Source: Methylobacter sp. S3L5C (GTDB lineage: Bacteria; Pseudomonadota; Gammaproteobacteria; Methylococcales; Methylomonadaceae). Taken from it: a stretch of 64,000 nucleotides of DNA. How positions within the stretch are numbered: the first letter of the stretch is position 1; each line of letters starts with the position of its first letter. The DNA is taken from contig NZ_CP076024.1 of NCBI RefSeq assembly GCF_022788635.1, positions 3,224,001 through 3,288,000 on the forward strand, given 5' to 3'. Positions 46,175 to 55,782 of the stretch are shown here, piece by piece. A program made the position numbers and the translations under genes. The notes under the pieces were generated by a model. That model was not told where the DNA came from. It was given only the letters and a program-made list of their open reading frames with translations, and did no database searches.

Positions 46175-47848
46175 ATGTTAAAGAAAATTTATCCAGCCAT
46201 CATTTTAGTCGCTGTTTTTTGGGGCGCACCGGTTTATGCCGACGGGCAAAAAGTAGCTATTGCCAGCGCACATCCTTTGGCAACGGCGGCGGGCTTTGAG
46301 ATTCTGGATAAAGGCGGCAATGTCTTTGATGCGGCGGTGGCGGTTAGCGCCGCATTAGCCGTGGTTGAGCCTACCGGTTCCGGTTTGGGTGGTGGGGGTT
46401 ACTGGTTACTGCACAGAGAAAAAGACGGTTTTGAAACCCTGATTGATGGCCGTGAAAAAGCGCCCTTGGCAGCTGATAAGTCTATGTATCTGGATAAAGA
46501 CGGTAAAGTCATTCCAAAGTTATCCCTCGATGGTGCTTTGGCGGCGGCTATTCCGGGTATGCCTGCGGGCTTGGTACATTTATCTGAAAAATACGGTAAG
46601 TTGCCGCTGGCGACCAGTTTGGCGCCGGCAATCCGCTATGCAAAGACAGGTTATGCTATTGGTGATCGCTATTTGAAGATGTTGAAATTTAGGGCGGAGT
46701 TACTCAAGCAATACCCCCAAACAGCGGAAATATTTCTGGATAATGGCAAGTTGCCCGAGCCTCATTCAATACTCAGACAAGCGGATTTGGCAAACACCTT
46801 AACGCAACTGGCCCAATCGGGTCGGGATGGATTTTATAGTGGCTGTATAGCCGATAAACTGGTAAACAGTGTCAAAAAAGCCGGCGGTATCTGGACAAAA
46901 GAAGACCTTGCGTCTTATCAAGTTGTCGAGCGCGAACCGATAAGAGGCAAGTATAAAGGGGTAAAAATTACCAGCGCGGCACCTTCATCCTCGGGTGGTA
47001 TTGTATTGATTGAAGCCTTAAATATTTTATCGGCTTATGATTTACAAACAATAGATGAAATAAATATCAAGCATCTGATAATAGAGTCTATGAGGCGAGC
47101 TTACCATGACCGTACCTTGTATTTGGGTGATGCTGATTTTATTGATATTCCCGTTAAACGCTTGTTGAGTGATGATTATGCAGCCGGTTTGCGTAGCAGT
47201 CTTCGGACAGACAAAGCTTTGCCCAGTGAAATGCTGTCAGGCGAGATTAAGCCGCAACCGGAAGGTACCAATACCACCCATTTTTCCATTATTGATGACG
47301 AAGGCAACCGGGTTGCCGCAACGCTCAGTATTAATTATCCTTTTGGTTCAGGTTTTGTCGCCGCAGGAACTGGTGTAGTTCTGAATGATGAAATGGATGA
47401 TTTTTCAAGCCTTCCCGGTGTCATGAATGGTTATGGTTTGGTAGGGGGGGATGCCAATGCCATTGCACCAGGTAAACGCATGTTGTCCAGTATGACACCG
47501 ATATTTCTTGAAACCAACACTCAAGTTGCTGTGCTGGGGACACCGGGCGGCAGTCGCATTATTTCAATGGTATTGCTGGCGGCGCTGGATTTTGCCAAAG
47601 GCAACGGGCCTGATTCGTGGGTACAAGTGCCACGTTTCCATCATCAATTTATGCCGGACGTTATTGAATATGAAAAGGGCGCATTATCTGAAGCAGAGAT
47701 TACCGGTTTAACTGCGAAAGGTCATCAGCTGAAAGTTGCTCGTTATCCTTACGGAGACATGCAGGCTGTGCAATTGAATAAAGCAACCAAATCACTATCT
47801 GCTGCCAGTGATAAACGCGGTGAGGGTAGGGCAGTCGTTGGGCATTAA
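46175..47848 (+). CDS. ggt: Gamma-glutamyltransferase
   Basis: 557 aa with a signal peptide (MLKKIYPAIILVAVFWGAPVYA), so periplasmic. N-terminal IASAHPLATAAGFEILDKGG and GSGLGGGGYWLLH, and the autoprocessing site in EGTNTTHFSIIDDEGN, where Thr367 should become the N-terminal nucleophile of the small subunit. GSGFVAAGTGVVLNDEMDDF and TPGGSRIIS complete the family pattern. Breaks down glutathione and gamma-glutamyl compounds. The 3' end overlaps the phosphopantetheinyl transferase gene. Confidence 0.93.
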   Translation: MLKKIYPAIILVAVFWGAPVYADGQKVAIASAHPLATAAGFEILDKGGNVFDAAVAVSAALAVVEPTGSGLGGGGYWLLHREKDGFETLIDGREKAPLAADKSMYLDKDGKVIPKLSLDGALAAAIPGMPAGLVHLSEKYGKLPLATSLAPAIRYAKTGYAIGDRYLKMLKFRAELLKQYPQTAEIFLDNGKLPEPHSILRQADLANTLTQLAQSGRDGFYSGCIADKLVNSVKKAGGIWTKEDLASYQVVEREPIRGKYKGVKITSAAPSSSGGIVLIEALNILSAYDLQTIDEINIKHLIIESMRRAYHDRTLYLGDADFIDIPVKRLLSDDYAAGLRSSLRTDKALPSEMLSGEIKPQPEGTNTTHFSIIDDEGNRVAATLSINYPFGSGFVAAGTGVVLNDEMDDFSSLPGVMNGYGLVGGDANAIAPGKRMLSSMTPIFLETNTQVAVLGTPGGSRIISMVLLAALDFAKGNGPDSWVQVPRFHHQFMPDVIEYEKGALSEAEITGLTAKGHQLKVARYPYGDMQAVQLNKATKSLSAASDKRGEGRAVVGH

Positions 47849-48524
47849 TGAAGTAGAAGTTTGGCATGGCACGGTAACTGCTGAAGATGCGAATTATCTA
47901 ACTTACTGGCGAATGCTTGATGACGCCGAACAAAATCAAGCCCAAAAATTTAAACAGGTATTGCTACAACGACGCTATGTAGTGATTCATGGACGATTAA
48001 GACAGTTGTTGGGCCAAATGTTAAATCAGGCACCGGAAAAGATAAGTATAAAAAAAACCGAGTATGGTAAACCTTATCTAGCCGATTATCCTGAACTGGC
48101 GTTCAATATTTCGCACACTGCAGATAAAGTAGTGATCGCGTTAGGCTGGAACTGTCATTTAGGCATTGATATTGAGATTTGTAAACCAAGACTTAATGTA
48201 TCCGGCTTGGTTAATAAATGTTTTGCTAAAGAAGAAATTGCTTATTGGAAGTTACTGCCGGAAGCTGAAAAAAATAACGCGTTTTACCGTTTTTGGACTC
48301 GTAAAGAAGCCTTTGTAAAAGCCACAGGGCAGGGCATTATTTCAGGATTACATAACTGTGTTATTAATCCTGAAAAGCCTGACGGGTTTTTAAGAGTCCC
48401 TGACTTATGTGGCAAGGCTTCGGCTTGGCATGTAGTGGATATTGAGTTGGGGGGCGGTGTTTGTAGTGCATTAGTAGCGGATAAAAAATTTTCCGTAATA
48501 AAGCTGATGGCTATTGCCGAATAA
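47838..48524 (+). CDS. 4'-phosphopantetheinyl transferase (Sfp type)
   Basis: 228 aa if started at TTG 47838, which has an AGGG six bases upstream; in-frame GTG codons at 47808 and 47820 are alternatives inside ggt. No ATG is near. Motifs: NISHTADKVVIALG, GIDIEICKPR with the Mg-binding Asp-x-Glu, and FWTRKEAFVKATGQG. Attaches phosphopantetheine to carrier proteins of fatty acid, polyketide or peptide synthesis. It overlaps ggt by 11-41 bp depending on start, suggesting translational coupling. No polyketide or peptide synthase is in the window. Confidence 0.88.
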   Translation: MGINEVEVWHGTVTAEDANYLTYWRMLDDAEQNQAQKFKQVLLQRRYVVIHGRLRQLLGQMLNQAPEKISIKKTEYGKPYLADYPELAFNISHTADKVVIALGWNCHLGIDIEICKPRLNVSGLVNKCFAKEEIAYWKLLPEAEKNNAFYRFWTRKEAFVKATGQGIISGLHNCVINPEKPDGFLRVPDLCGKASAWHVVDIELGGGVCSALVADKKFSVIKLMAIAE

Positions 48525-48572
48525 ATAATGTTACTATCGGGCAGGCTACACAAAAACAGGGAAACGCATTCG

Positions 48573-49109
48573 ATGAAAAACAAGTTAATCAGATTATTTG
48601 CCGGCTTATGTGCCATAATTTTTAGTGGTTGTGCCAGTCAAAACATGTCGCCGGTGAAACCGGTATCCGAGGTCAATCTAAACCAATTTATGGGGGACTG
48701 GTATGTCATCGCGTGTATTCCGACGATGATTGAAACCGAAGCTTTTAACGCTGTTGAATCTTATCAACTTAAAAAAGATGGCACCATCAATACCATTTTC
48801 ACTTTTAAAAACGGTAGCTTTGACGGCCCTGAAAAGCGCTATAACCCACAGGGTTTTGTTGTTGATAATACCAACAACGCCGTTTGGGGTATGCAATTTA
48901 TCTGGCCGATCAAATCCGAATTTATCATTGCCTACCTTGACAAGGATTACACCAGTACCATTATTGCCAGAAATGCCAGGGACTATGTCTGGATCATGGC
49001 GCGCAAACCGGTGATTAGTGACAGTGAATATCAGGAATTAACAAAAAAAGCCCAAAGTTTAGGTTATGAAACCAGTAAACTACGTAAAGTGCCGCAGAAA
49101 AACCGTTAA
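48573..49109 (+). CDS. blc: Outer membrane lipocalin Blc-like
   Basis: 178 aa from ATG 48573, which opens a lipoprotein signal (MKNKLIRLFAGLCAIIFSGC); lipidation at Cys20. The lipocalin GxW motif is GDWYVIACIPT, followed by ESYQLKKDGTINTIFTFKN and the closing DYVWIMARKPVIS. Bacterial Blc-type lipocalins bind fatty acids or lysophospholipids at the outer membrane. 48 bp after the phosphopantetheinyl transferase stop and probably in the same transcript. Confidence 0.9.
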   Translation: MKNKLIRLFAGLCAIIFSGCASQNMSPVKPVSEVNLNQFMGDWYVIACIPTMIETEAFNAVESYQLKKDGTINTIFTFKNGSFDGPEKRYNPQGFVVDNTNNAVWGMQFIWPIKSEFIIAYLDKDYTSTIIARNARDYVWIMARKPVISDSEYQELTKKAQSLGYETSKLRKVPQKNR

Positions 49110-49197
49110 TTTATCTTCCATGCTGGTTTAAACCTCGGCCTTTAGGCTGAATGGAGCGGCCTGCAACAAGCGAAGCGAGGTTGCTTTATCGGGAGCG

Positions 49198-49230
49198 GAT
49201 TGGAGAGGGGATGCAGACCCCTTCCCAATC
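49198..49230 (+). terminator. Stem-loop after the lipocalin gene
   Basis: 13-bp stem with two mismatches (49198-49210 and 49218-49230, ending in cccaatc) and a 7-base loop, followed by tttgg. Placed 89 bp after the lipocalin stop. Confidence 0.5.
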
Positions 49231-49396
49231 TTTGGCTTCATCCCAAAGGGATTTTTCCTCATTATTTAGCTGTTTCTAGCGGATTTTATTTGATGTTGGG
49301 CGTGTTTATGTGCGCCTTTTAAATCAAATAATTATAAATTAACAGGTTTTTTGTAAGGTAATACGTTACTCTAGCGTTTTATTTTGTAGGAGTTGG

Positions 49397-49948
49397 ATGA
49401 TGACTGTACGTAAAACCACCGACCGTTATGGATCTTTATCCATTGGGCTGCATTGGATAATGTTGCTATTGCTTATCGCCGTCTATGCATGTATTGAATT
49501 ACGGGTATTTTTTCCTAAAGGCAGTGACCTTCGTACAGGATTAAAAACCTGGCATTTTATGCTGGGCTTATCGGTTTTTGTTTTAGCCTCACTGCGCTTG
49601 ACTGCACGCCTTACCAACCCCGTTGATCTTATTGAATTAGCCATGCCATGGTGGAGCAAGTTTTTATCCAAATTTATGCAGATAACACTCTATATCTTCA
49701 TGATTGGCATGCCGTTGGCAGGCTGGTTGCTTCTCAGTGCTGAAGGTAAGCCGATTCCCTTTTTTGGTTTGCAATTGCCTGCACTTATCGGCGAGAGTAA
49801 AGATTTGGCGGAGTTAATCAAAGATATTCATACCACCAGTGGCACCGTCGGTTATTTTCTTATAGGCTTGCATGCCTCAGCCGCCTTGTTTCATCACTAC
49901 GTGTTAAAGGACAGCACGCTAACAAGAATGCTGCCAAAACGGGATTAA
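49397..49948 (+). CDS. Cytochrome b561
   Basis: 183 aa, four membrane helices. Haem ligand His residues lie in SIGLHWIMLLLLI, TWHFMLGLSVFVL, and in DIHTTSGTVGYFLIGLHASA, with HHYVLKD at the end of helix 4. This is the bacterial cytochrome b561 (CybB/YodB) family, a quinol-linked superoxide or electron carrier in the inner membrane. Ribosome site TAGGAG lies 6 bases before the first of two tandem ATG codons (49397, 49400). Monocistronic. Confidence 0.9.
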   Translation: MMTVRKTTDRYGSLSIGLHWIMLLLLIAVYACIELRVFFPKGSDLRTGLKTWHFMLGLSVFVLASLRLTARLTNPVDLIELAMPWWSKFLSKFMQITLYIFMIGMPLAGWLLLSAEGKPIPFFGLQLPALIGESKDLAELIKDIHTTSGTVGYFLIGLHASAALFHHYVLKDSTLTRMLPKRD

Positions 49949-50273
49949 TTTCATATTTACAGACAACACGTAAATTTATATTTAAATGCTTGCGATATTA
50001 TTATCTGGTGTTGTTTGAAAAAGTCGCTGTGTAGTGTATGTTAGAGTCAAACGGTTTTTTCTTTAAAGATTGCCTGCTGCGACTCCGTCCTGAATTGAAC
50101 AATGGCAAATGTTAAAGGCAAGAAACATTTCCAAAGGTTTTCAAACATTAAACTTCCACGTTATTTCGTTTACAGTTTAGACAGATACCCTTCCTGCAAT
50201 GGATGGTATCTGTTTATATAGAAATTGTTTATCTGAAAATGTCAAAGCAATCAATCAGGTTAGGAGATCAATC
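49949..50273. other. 325-bp intergenic region
   Basis: No gene. The last 15 bp carry a strong ribosome site (TTAGGAG) for the ATG at 50274; the open frame upstream to 50199 is not coding. No repeat seen. Confidence 0.4.
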
Positions 50274-53200
50274 ATGACGGAAGAAAAAAAACCCGAAAAT
50301 GGTGGTCTGACCACGACTATTCCGGTGACAGTAGTGCTGGCCATATTGGCCGGATTAATTTTTACAGATTCCTTGCCTTATCAAGATGAGCGACCCTCAA
50401 GCCATTCTCTGCAAACCAATTACATTGCGGCACAAGATGTGGATGCACGTTTGTGGCAAGATCCTTTTGCGGCGATAGATAGTGCAAGCGAAGAAATGAA
50501 GGCAGAAAAAATAGTCATCGTGGCGAATCCTAATGATAAAACGTTGCGACAAGATGCCATTAAACAAGTTACCAGACTTTCATCTCATTCACTGGATCAA
50601 ATTTATAAAGGTAAAAAATTTGTTGCCGGAGAAGAGATCACCATTCTCGCGGTTACTCTGCCAGGTGATTCCTATCAGGAAGCTGCAGAACAACGCATGC
50701 GACGGCGTTACGCTGTACTTTCTGCTTTGGCCAATCAGGGTGTGGCACCGCAGGATGAGCAGCATATCGGCTATTTTCATCCCGATCCGGATAACGGCTT
50801 ACAGAAAAAAGTTGCTTTTGAATGGTGGTCGCAACCGGATGACAAAAAACAAGTACTGCTAATTTGGGTTGATGAATCAAGTTTGCTGGGATGTCCCAAT
50901 AGCAAGCTAAAGAAACTACTAAGTCAGGCAAGTCAGAAGATTAAGCAAAAAGACAGCGTATTTAATTATGCGGTTATTGGACCTAACACCTCCACCTTAT
51001 TACGCGATTTGTTGAAAGAAGTTATGCTCGACAGTAATAGCACTTCAGTTGCCGAATGTGTAAATAAGCCTGATGCCAAAACTTCCGACTGGCATAAGCT
51101 GGTTTATTATTCAGCAGGAGCGACTGCTTCGGACTATCGCTTATTAAAGGCAGTTGGTATTATCCCGGAATCGTTATGCAAATCTGTCTCGGATTGTTTA
51201 AAGAGTCGAGACTTAACGCTTTATCGCACAACGGCTACCGAGCATGACATGATGGCCGTGTTGGTCGCTGAACTTGGTATCCGTAGAGTCGAGAAAAAAG
51301 ATCATGTTATTGTTCTGTCTGAATGGGATACCTTTTATGGCCGTTCCATGCCGGATACTTTTAAAAATGCATGGAAGAGTTCAGAAAAGGATGAGCAACC
51401 CGTGCAAGCTTATGGTTACATGCGTGGGCTTGATGGTAAATTGCCCGATAAAGATGATAAAACCGATAGTTCGGCTGATAAAAAAGCTGATAATAAAGAC
51501 AAGTCTGCGATCAATGCACAGATTGAACTACCGGAAGGGCAAAATCAGAAGGACTATTTACGCAGACTGGCGGATAACCTCCGTGATCTGGATCAGTATT
51601 TGATAAAGACTGATGCTAACAAAAAAGGTATCGCAGCAATTGGTGTATTAGGCTCTGATGTCCATGACAAACTCATGATACTGGAAGCCTTGCGTCAGTA
51701 TTTCCCCCACAAATTATTTTTTACAACCGATCTTGATGCAGCATATAGCCATCCAGCCAAATGGCCGCAAACCCATAATTTACTGGTTGCTTCGGGATTT
51801 GATTTAAAGTTGCGCTCTGAATTACAGGGCAACATTCCGTCTTTTCGTGACAGTTACCAGACGGCATTTTTTCTTGCGACACAGCTGGTACTCAAGAACA
51901 CAAACGATAGCGCTAACCCGATAACAATACAACCTCCTGCGCGTTTGTTCGAGATTGGACGTAGCCATTCGTTACCTTTGCCCACAGCTAATGACACCCC
52001 CGTTTTATCAGCAGACAGCTTTGACGACCGTGGAGTTAAATGTGCCTGGAATAATTGGCCAGCATGCAACAATAGTGTACAACCAAAGCTTATTGCAGCA
52101 TCCCTTATAAACTTTAATTTGTCGGGTTTTTACGTGACGGTAATGATTGCTATATTGCTGGTTTTGATTAGTTGGCGAGTTAGGGAGACGGTAGCAAAAA
52201 TTTTTAAATATAGTCAGTTACATCCTTACTCCACGACTACCAGTGCTATCCTGATGCTTTTTTTAGTTTATTGGTTAATACCATTTTGGTGGAATGATTA
52301 CATCATTCAGCAGGATGCAGAACCATTTTACAGCCTGGAAAGCACCAGTGCCTGGCCCAGTCAGTTACTGAGGCTATTGGCTTGTCTTTTTGCCATAGGG
52401 TTTTATCGCTGGGGAGCTTTGCGAATTAAAAAAATGCAAAATGATTTACAGATTGAGGGTGGAGACACACGACGGACTTTTGCTTTACCTGACAAACCGG
52501 CATGCTTGGGGAATTGGGAAGTGCTTTTTGTTGGGAGCTGGAGATCGGAAGTTAATAACAAAGCCATGGTTTTTCCTGATGTATTATGGAAAAAATATCT
52601 GGGTTACTGTCAGCAAAAAAGATTTAGCATTTCAAGTGTCTGGTTGCGGGTGTTAATTCATGGGTTTGCCTTCTTTGCCGTTGCTTTCCTGCTCGTAAAT
52701 CAGAGTGGCGCTCCAAGTGAGCCGATGCGAGGTGATTTTGCCATGTATGTTAATAAACTCATGATTTTTGTAACTGTATTTTTAACCTTGTTTCTGACTA
52801 TGTGGGTAGTTGAACATGCCCGTCTTTGCGAGCAATTGATTACACATTTATCAGCAAAACCAAGCGATTGGAACGAGAATGCCAAGGATTGGGCAATTGG
52901 TGATAATAATATTGCGCCGGAATGTGTCAGAGACTGGCTGGATATCCAACTAGTGGCCATATTGACTACAACTATCCAGCCACTGATCTGGGGGCCTATG
53001 GTGTGTATTGGTTTGTTGATATTGGCACGTAGTCCGGCCCTGGATGATTGGGATATTCCGTCAGGATTGGCAATAGTACTTATTGCCATGTTGTTTTATG
53101 CCATATCGGCAGAGCTTTTTTTACAGAAAGGTGCAAAGTTAGCACGTATAAAATCGCTTGATCAGTTGTCTGCAAAAATCAGAGAGCAACGTAATCTGGA

Positions 53201-53381
53201 GAGTCCCAACGAGATTATTATCAAGCGTATAGAAGTAGAGATTGAACGTATCAGGGCATTGCGTGACGGAGCCTTCAGGCCTTGGTATGAATGGCCCTTA
53301 TTACAATCATTTGGTGGCCTTGGCACTTTGGTATTTATACTGCAATACTTTGCAGGCGTTTGGCAAAATGGTACTTTTTAA
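50274..53381 (+). CDS. Very large multi-pass protein of unknown function
   Basis: 1035 aa from ATG 50274, which has an AGGAG seven bases upstream. One membrane segment near residue 17-37, then about 590 residues of soluble, probably periplasmic, sequence, then eight or so membrane segments (about 625-1030). The soluble region has blocks that look conserved: RRRYAVLSALANQGVAP, EHIGYF-like QHIGYFHPDPD, EWDTFYGRSMP, HDKLMILEALRQYFPHKLFF, FTTDLDAAY and SFRDSYQTAFFLATQL. A charged Asp/Lys linker lies near residue 410. I do not recognise a named domain. The pattern of a large soluble part plus a membrane bundle suggests a sensor or envelope machine. Stands alone. Confidence 0.8.
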   Translation: MTEEKKPENGGLTTTIPVTVVLAILAGLIFTDSLPYQDERPSSHSLQTNYIAAQDVDARLWQDPFAAIDSASEEMKAEKIVIVANPNDKTLRQDAIKQVTRLSSHSLDQIYKGKKFVAGEEITILAVTLPGDSYQEAAEQRMRRRYAVLSALANQGVAPQDEQHIGYFHPDPDNGLQKKVAFEWWSQPDDKKQVLLIWVDESSLLGCPNSKLKKLLSQASQKIKQKDSVFNYAVIGPNTSTLLRDLLKEVMLDSNSTSVAECVNKPDAKTSDWHKLVYYSAGATASDYRLLKAVGIIPESLCKSVSDCLKSRDLTLYRTTATEHDMMAVLVAELGIRRVEKKDHVIVLSEWDTFYGRSMPDTFKNAWKSSEKDEQPVQAYGYMRGLDGKLPDKDDKTDSSADKKADNKDKSAINAQIELPEGQNQKDYLRRLADNLRDLDQYLIKTDANKKGIAAIGVLGSDVHDKLMILEALRQYFPHKLFFTTDLDAAYSHPAKWPQTHNLLVASGFDLKLRSELQGNIPSFRDSYQTAFFLATQLVLKNTNDSANPITIQPPARLFEIGRSHSLPLPTANDTPVLSADSFDDRGVKCAWNNWPACNNSVQPKLIAASLINFNLSGFYVTVMIAILLVLISWRVRETVAKIFKYSQLHPYSTTTSAILMLFLVYWLIPFWWNDYIIQQDAEPFYSLESTSAWPSQLLRLLACLFAIGFYRWGALRIKKMQNDLQIEGGDTRRTFALPDKPACLGNWEVLFVGSWRSEVNNKAMVFPDVLWKKYLGYCQQKRFSISSVWLRVLIHGFAFFAVAFLLVNQSGAPSEPMRGDFAMYVNKLMIFVTVFLTLFLTMWVVEHARLCEQLITHLSAKPSDWNENAKDWAIGDNNIAPECVRDWLDIQLVAILTTTIQPLIWGPMVCIGLLILARSPALDDWDIPSGLAIVLIAMLFYAISAELFLQKGAKLARIKSLDQLSAKIREQRNLESPNEIIIKRIEVEIERIRALRDGAFRPWYEWPLLQSFGGLGTLVFILQYFAGVWQNGTF

Positions 53382-53709
53382 GCCCTAAAGTAATTAAAAA
53401 AGTATTATTCCCAGCATGGAAAAAATTCTATATTATTTGATAATAGAACCTTTGTAGGCCGAGTTAGGTGTTAGCCGTAACCCGACACAACTGCTGCTCC
53501 TGTAAACTCTGCGTTTACGACATCCATGTCAATTATGGAGTAGGTATGTGGCCTTGGATGGCGGAAGGTAGAATCGCATCTTGAAAAGCGTCGAGAGCAA
53601 CAACAGTAGGCTTTCTAATAGGCGCCAAGAGCAGTTTCCGTGAATAAATGCGATTGGTTTCTTCGTGTACTTAGTGGTGAATAATGGTTTTAACCCATTT
53701 CTTATATCG
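53382..53709. other. 328-bp intergenic region
   Basis: Between convergent genes. Holds an AT-rich block at 53429-53454 that recurs with small changes at 55524-55550, so the DUF2254 gene is bracketed. No gene; the leftward frame 53529-53726 has no family resemblance. Confidence 0.35.
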
Positions 53710-54975
53710 CTAAACACTATTGCCAAACTTTGCCAATCGCCTTACAACCTCTATATCTTCATGGATTTTTAACACACTTTCTGCTCTGGCAAGTGCCAAA
53801 CGTGAGTGGCATATGGCAACATCTCTCATAACAGGATGTTCGATTGTTGCCAGGGACTCAAAAGCCTTTTGGAGTCGTGCCATCACTTCAACGGCAGCGG
53901 CTCCGTCACGAGCTATGCCGGTAAAAGCATCATCAAACATATCCCGTAAACATATTTCCGGTACTTCCACACGATCACATTCAGCTATTCGAATATTTTC
54001 ATTGTCTTTAATTGGCGCACACCATAGTGCAAAAAGACGTACCAGTGTGCCAATAATATCAATGGCAGTACCGGGATCATTAACAGCCGGTGATAATGCC
54101 CGACTGCCTATTTCAGAAAGGGTGATAAGACCAAAGCGGGGATCTTCATAAAATTTTCTTTCACCACCAATTAAAAAGGCCTTTTCTATCTGACAGATAT
54201 CAATATCAGTAAAATCACCCAGATCTGCTGTTACATAAGCAAGTACACGTCCGGGCGCAGCAAAAGTACCGGGCAAGCCAGCCACCGTAATTCGTATAGC
54301 CGTTTTATCGGCATATTTTTGTAATGCATTGATATCGACACGTTGGACATAGCCAATTAATGACCCGTAAACAGCACGTCCTCCCGGCACATGTGTTCCG
54401 GGAGGAACGCCATGAAGGGTAGGGGTTAAGCGTCGACGTTGCAGTGCTGCTGCAGTAGCCATCTCGACTTTATCGATAGTGCCGTTAACGCGCCCGAGGC
54501 GGGCAATACGATCTACCCAGCTGACAAAGGTAATAATCACTATCGCAAACATTGATAATGTTAAAACAAATAATACGAAACGACCGGCTTTATCGTAATA
54601 GCTGTTTTGTAAGGCAATCAGCGCGACAATACTAAAGATAAACGAGCCAATAAAGGTCGAAAGCGCATTCTGGGAAACATCGTCAGCGATAACAAGCGAA
54701 AGTGCACGTGGCGTAGCGGTACTACTTGCGGAAGCATAAGCGGAGACCATCGATCCAACCGCAAAAGTCGCTATTACCAACATGCTTGACGCAATAATAT
54801 TAAGCAGGGTTTCTATTGAAGATAAGGTAATCAGCGGAACTATCTGGCCAATTTCGGTAACATCCACCATTTTCGCAAGAAATACCGAAGCGGTAGATAA
54901 CAGGCACATTGCCAGTGGCTTGATCCATAGTCGCTCCTTGATACGATTTAGAAAAAATCTTAATCGATCAACCAT
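53710..54975 (-). CDS. DUF2254-type membrane protein
   Basis: 421 aa. About four membrane segments in the first 170 residues (IKPLAMCLLSTASVFLA, TLLNIIASSMLVIATFAVG, ALSTFIGSFIFSIVALIAL, FVLFVLTLSMFAIVIITF), then a soluble domain with YGSLIGYVQRVDINAL, PGRVLAYVTADL and the block GSRALSPAVNDPGTAIDII, which is the hallmark of DUF2254. Function is unknown; the family is predicted to form channels or transporters. A ribosome site (AGGAG, reverse strand) supports the start. Convergent with the large unknown protein gene. Confidence 0.87.
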   Translation of the reverse strand: MVDRLRFFLNRIKERLWIKPLAMCLLSTASVFLAKMVDVTEIGQIVPLITLSSIETLLNIIASSMLVIATFAVGSMVSAYASASSTATPRALSLVIADDVSQNALSTFIGSFIFSIVALIALQNSYYDKAGRFVLFVLTLSMFAIVIITFVSWVDRIARLGRVNGTIDKVEMATAAALQRRRLTPTLHGVPPGTHVPGGRAVYGSLIGYVQRVDINALQKYADKTAIRITVAGLPGTFAAPGRVLAYVTADLGDFTDIDICQIEKAFLIGGERKFYEDPRFGLITLSEIGSRALSPAVNDPGTAIDIIGTLVRLFALWCAPIKDNENIRIAECDRVEVPEICLRDMFDDAFTGIARDGAAAVEVMARLQKAFESLATIEHPVMRDVAICHSRLALARAESVLKIHEDIEVVRRLAKFGNSV

Positions 54976-55782
54976 TACTTAACTCCTTGATAAATTGGTC
55001 GTTGTTTTGTGCGCATTTTTTGCAGTTCCTGTAGGCGGTAGTAATAACAGTAAAAATAAATTTTTTATCATCTGATAATAGATGCTAAGTACTAATGCTA
55101 TATAAACCAACAACGTAATAATATAGTTTGCTTTTTGCTTAATGTTTTTATGCCAAGTGACAAATAGCAACGATAGGGCAGGGAATGGTAATGCATTATA
55201 AGCAGAACAGGAAAGGGTATTTTTAATTAACTTAAATCCTGATTCATATTGGCAACTATTCCTCAGTTTAACTCTCTGTTGTTACTGTTTTAAGGGTAAG
55301 AAAAAAGTTTCCGGCTAGTTATAAGCGCCCGCCGGAAACGCTACCATGCGCTACGCCCTTCGACAAACTCTGGACAGGCTTGGGTAGCCTTATTCCAGCC
55401 TACGGCTAATGCTTGCTGTCAATAAACTCCCCGAAATCAAGAGTTAAAAACTTGAAAATTATATGTTTAATATAATTCCTGGTTTTCTAGAGGTAACTAT
55501 TTATAAATAACACATCAATAATTTATATTATTAGATAATAGAATCTTTTGTCAAAAAATTTAATGTTACCTATTTTTTCTTGCTATGAATATAGATAAAG
55601 AGACTTTTGGAAAAAATAACCTGCTTTGTCCTGTTTTAAAAAAACAGCAAGTAGATACAAGAGCAATTATTCCCTTGCACTTTTAAGAAGGGAAGGTGGC
55701 CATAAGGAAATTTTACCAATAAATATCTTTTAACTCGATCTTCAAATTAATGGTTGATTTCCTCGGTATCTCCACAGTGCGA
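54976..55782. other. 807-bp intergenic region
   Basis: No gene found. The leftward frame 54979-55170 is hydrophobic but has no ribosome site. Around 55318-55405 there is a GC-richer patch (gcgcccgccgg, cttcgacaaactctgg) resembling degenerate intergenic repeats, and at 55524-55550 a second copy of the AT-rich block from 53429. Confidence 0.35.

Noticed and set aside
54979-55170. 63-codon hydrophobic frame upstream of the DUF2254 gene
   Set aside because: No ribosome site, AT-driven hydrophobicity, overlaps the likely promoter region.
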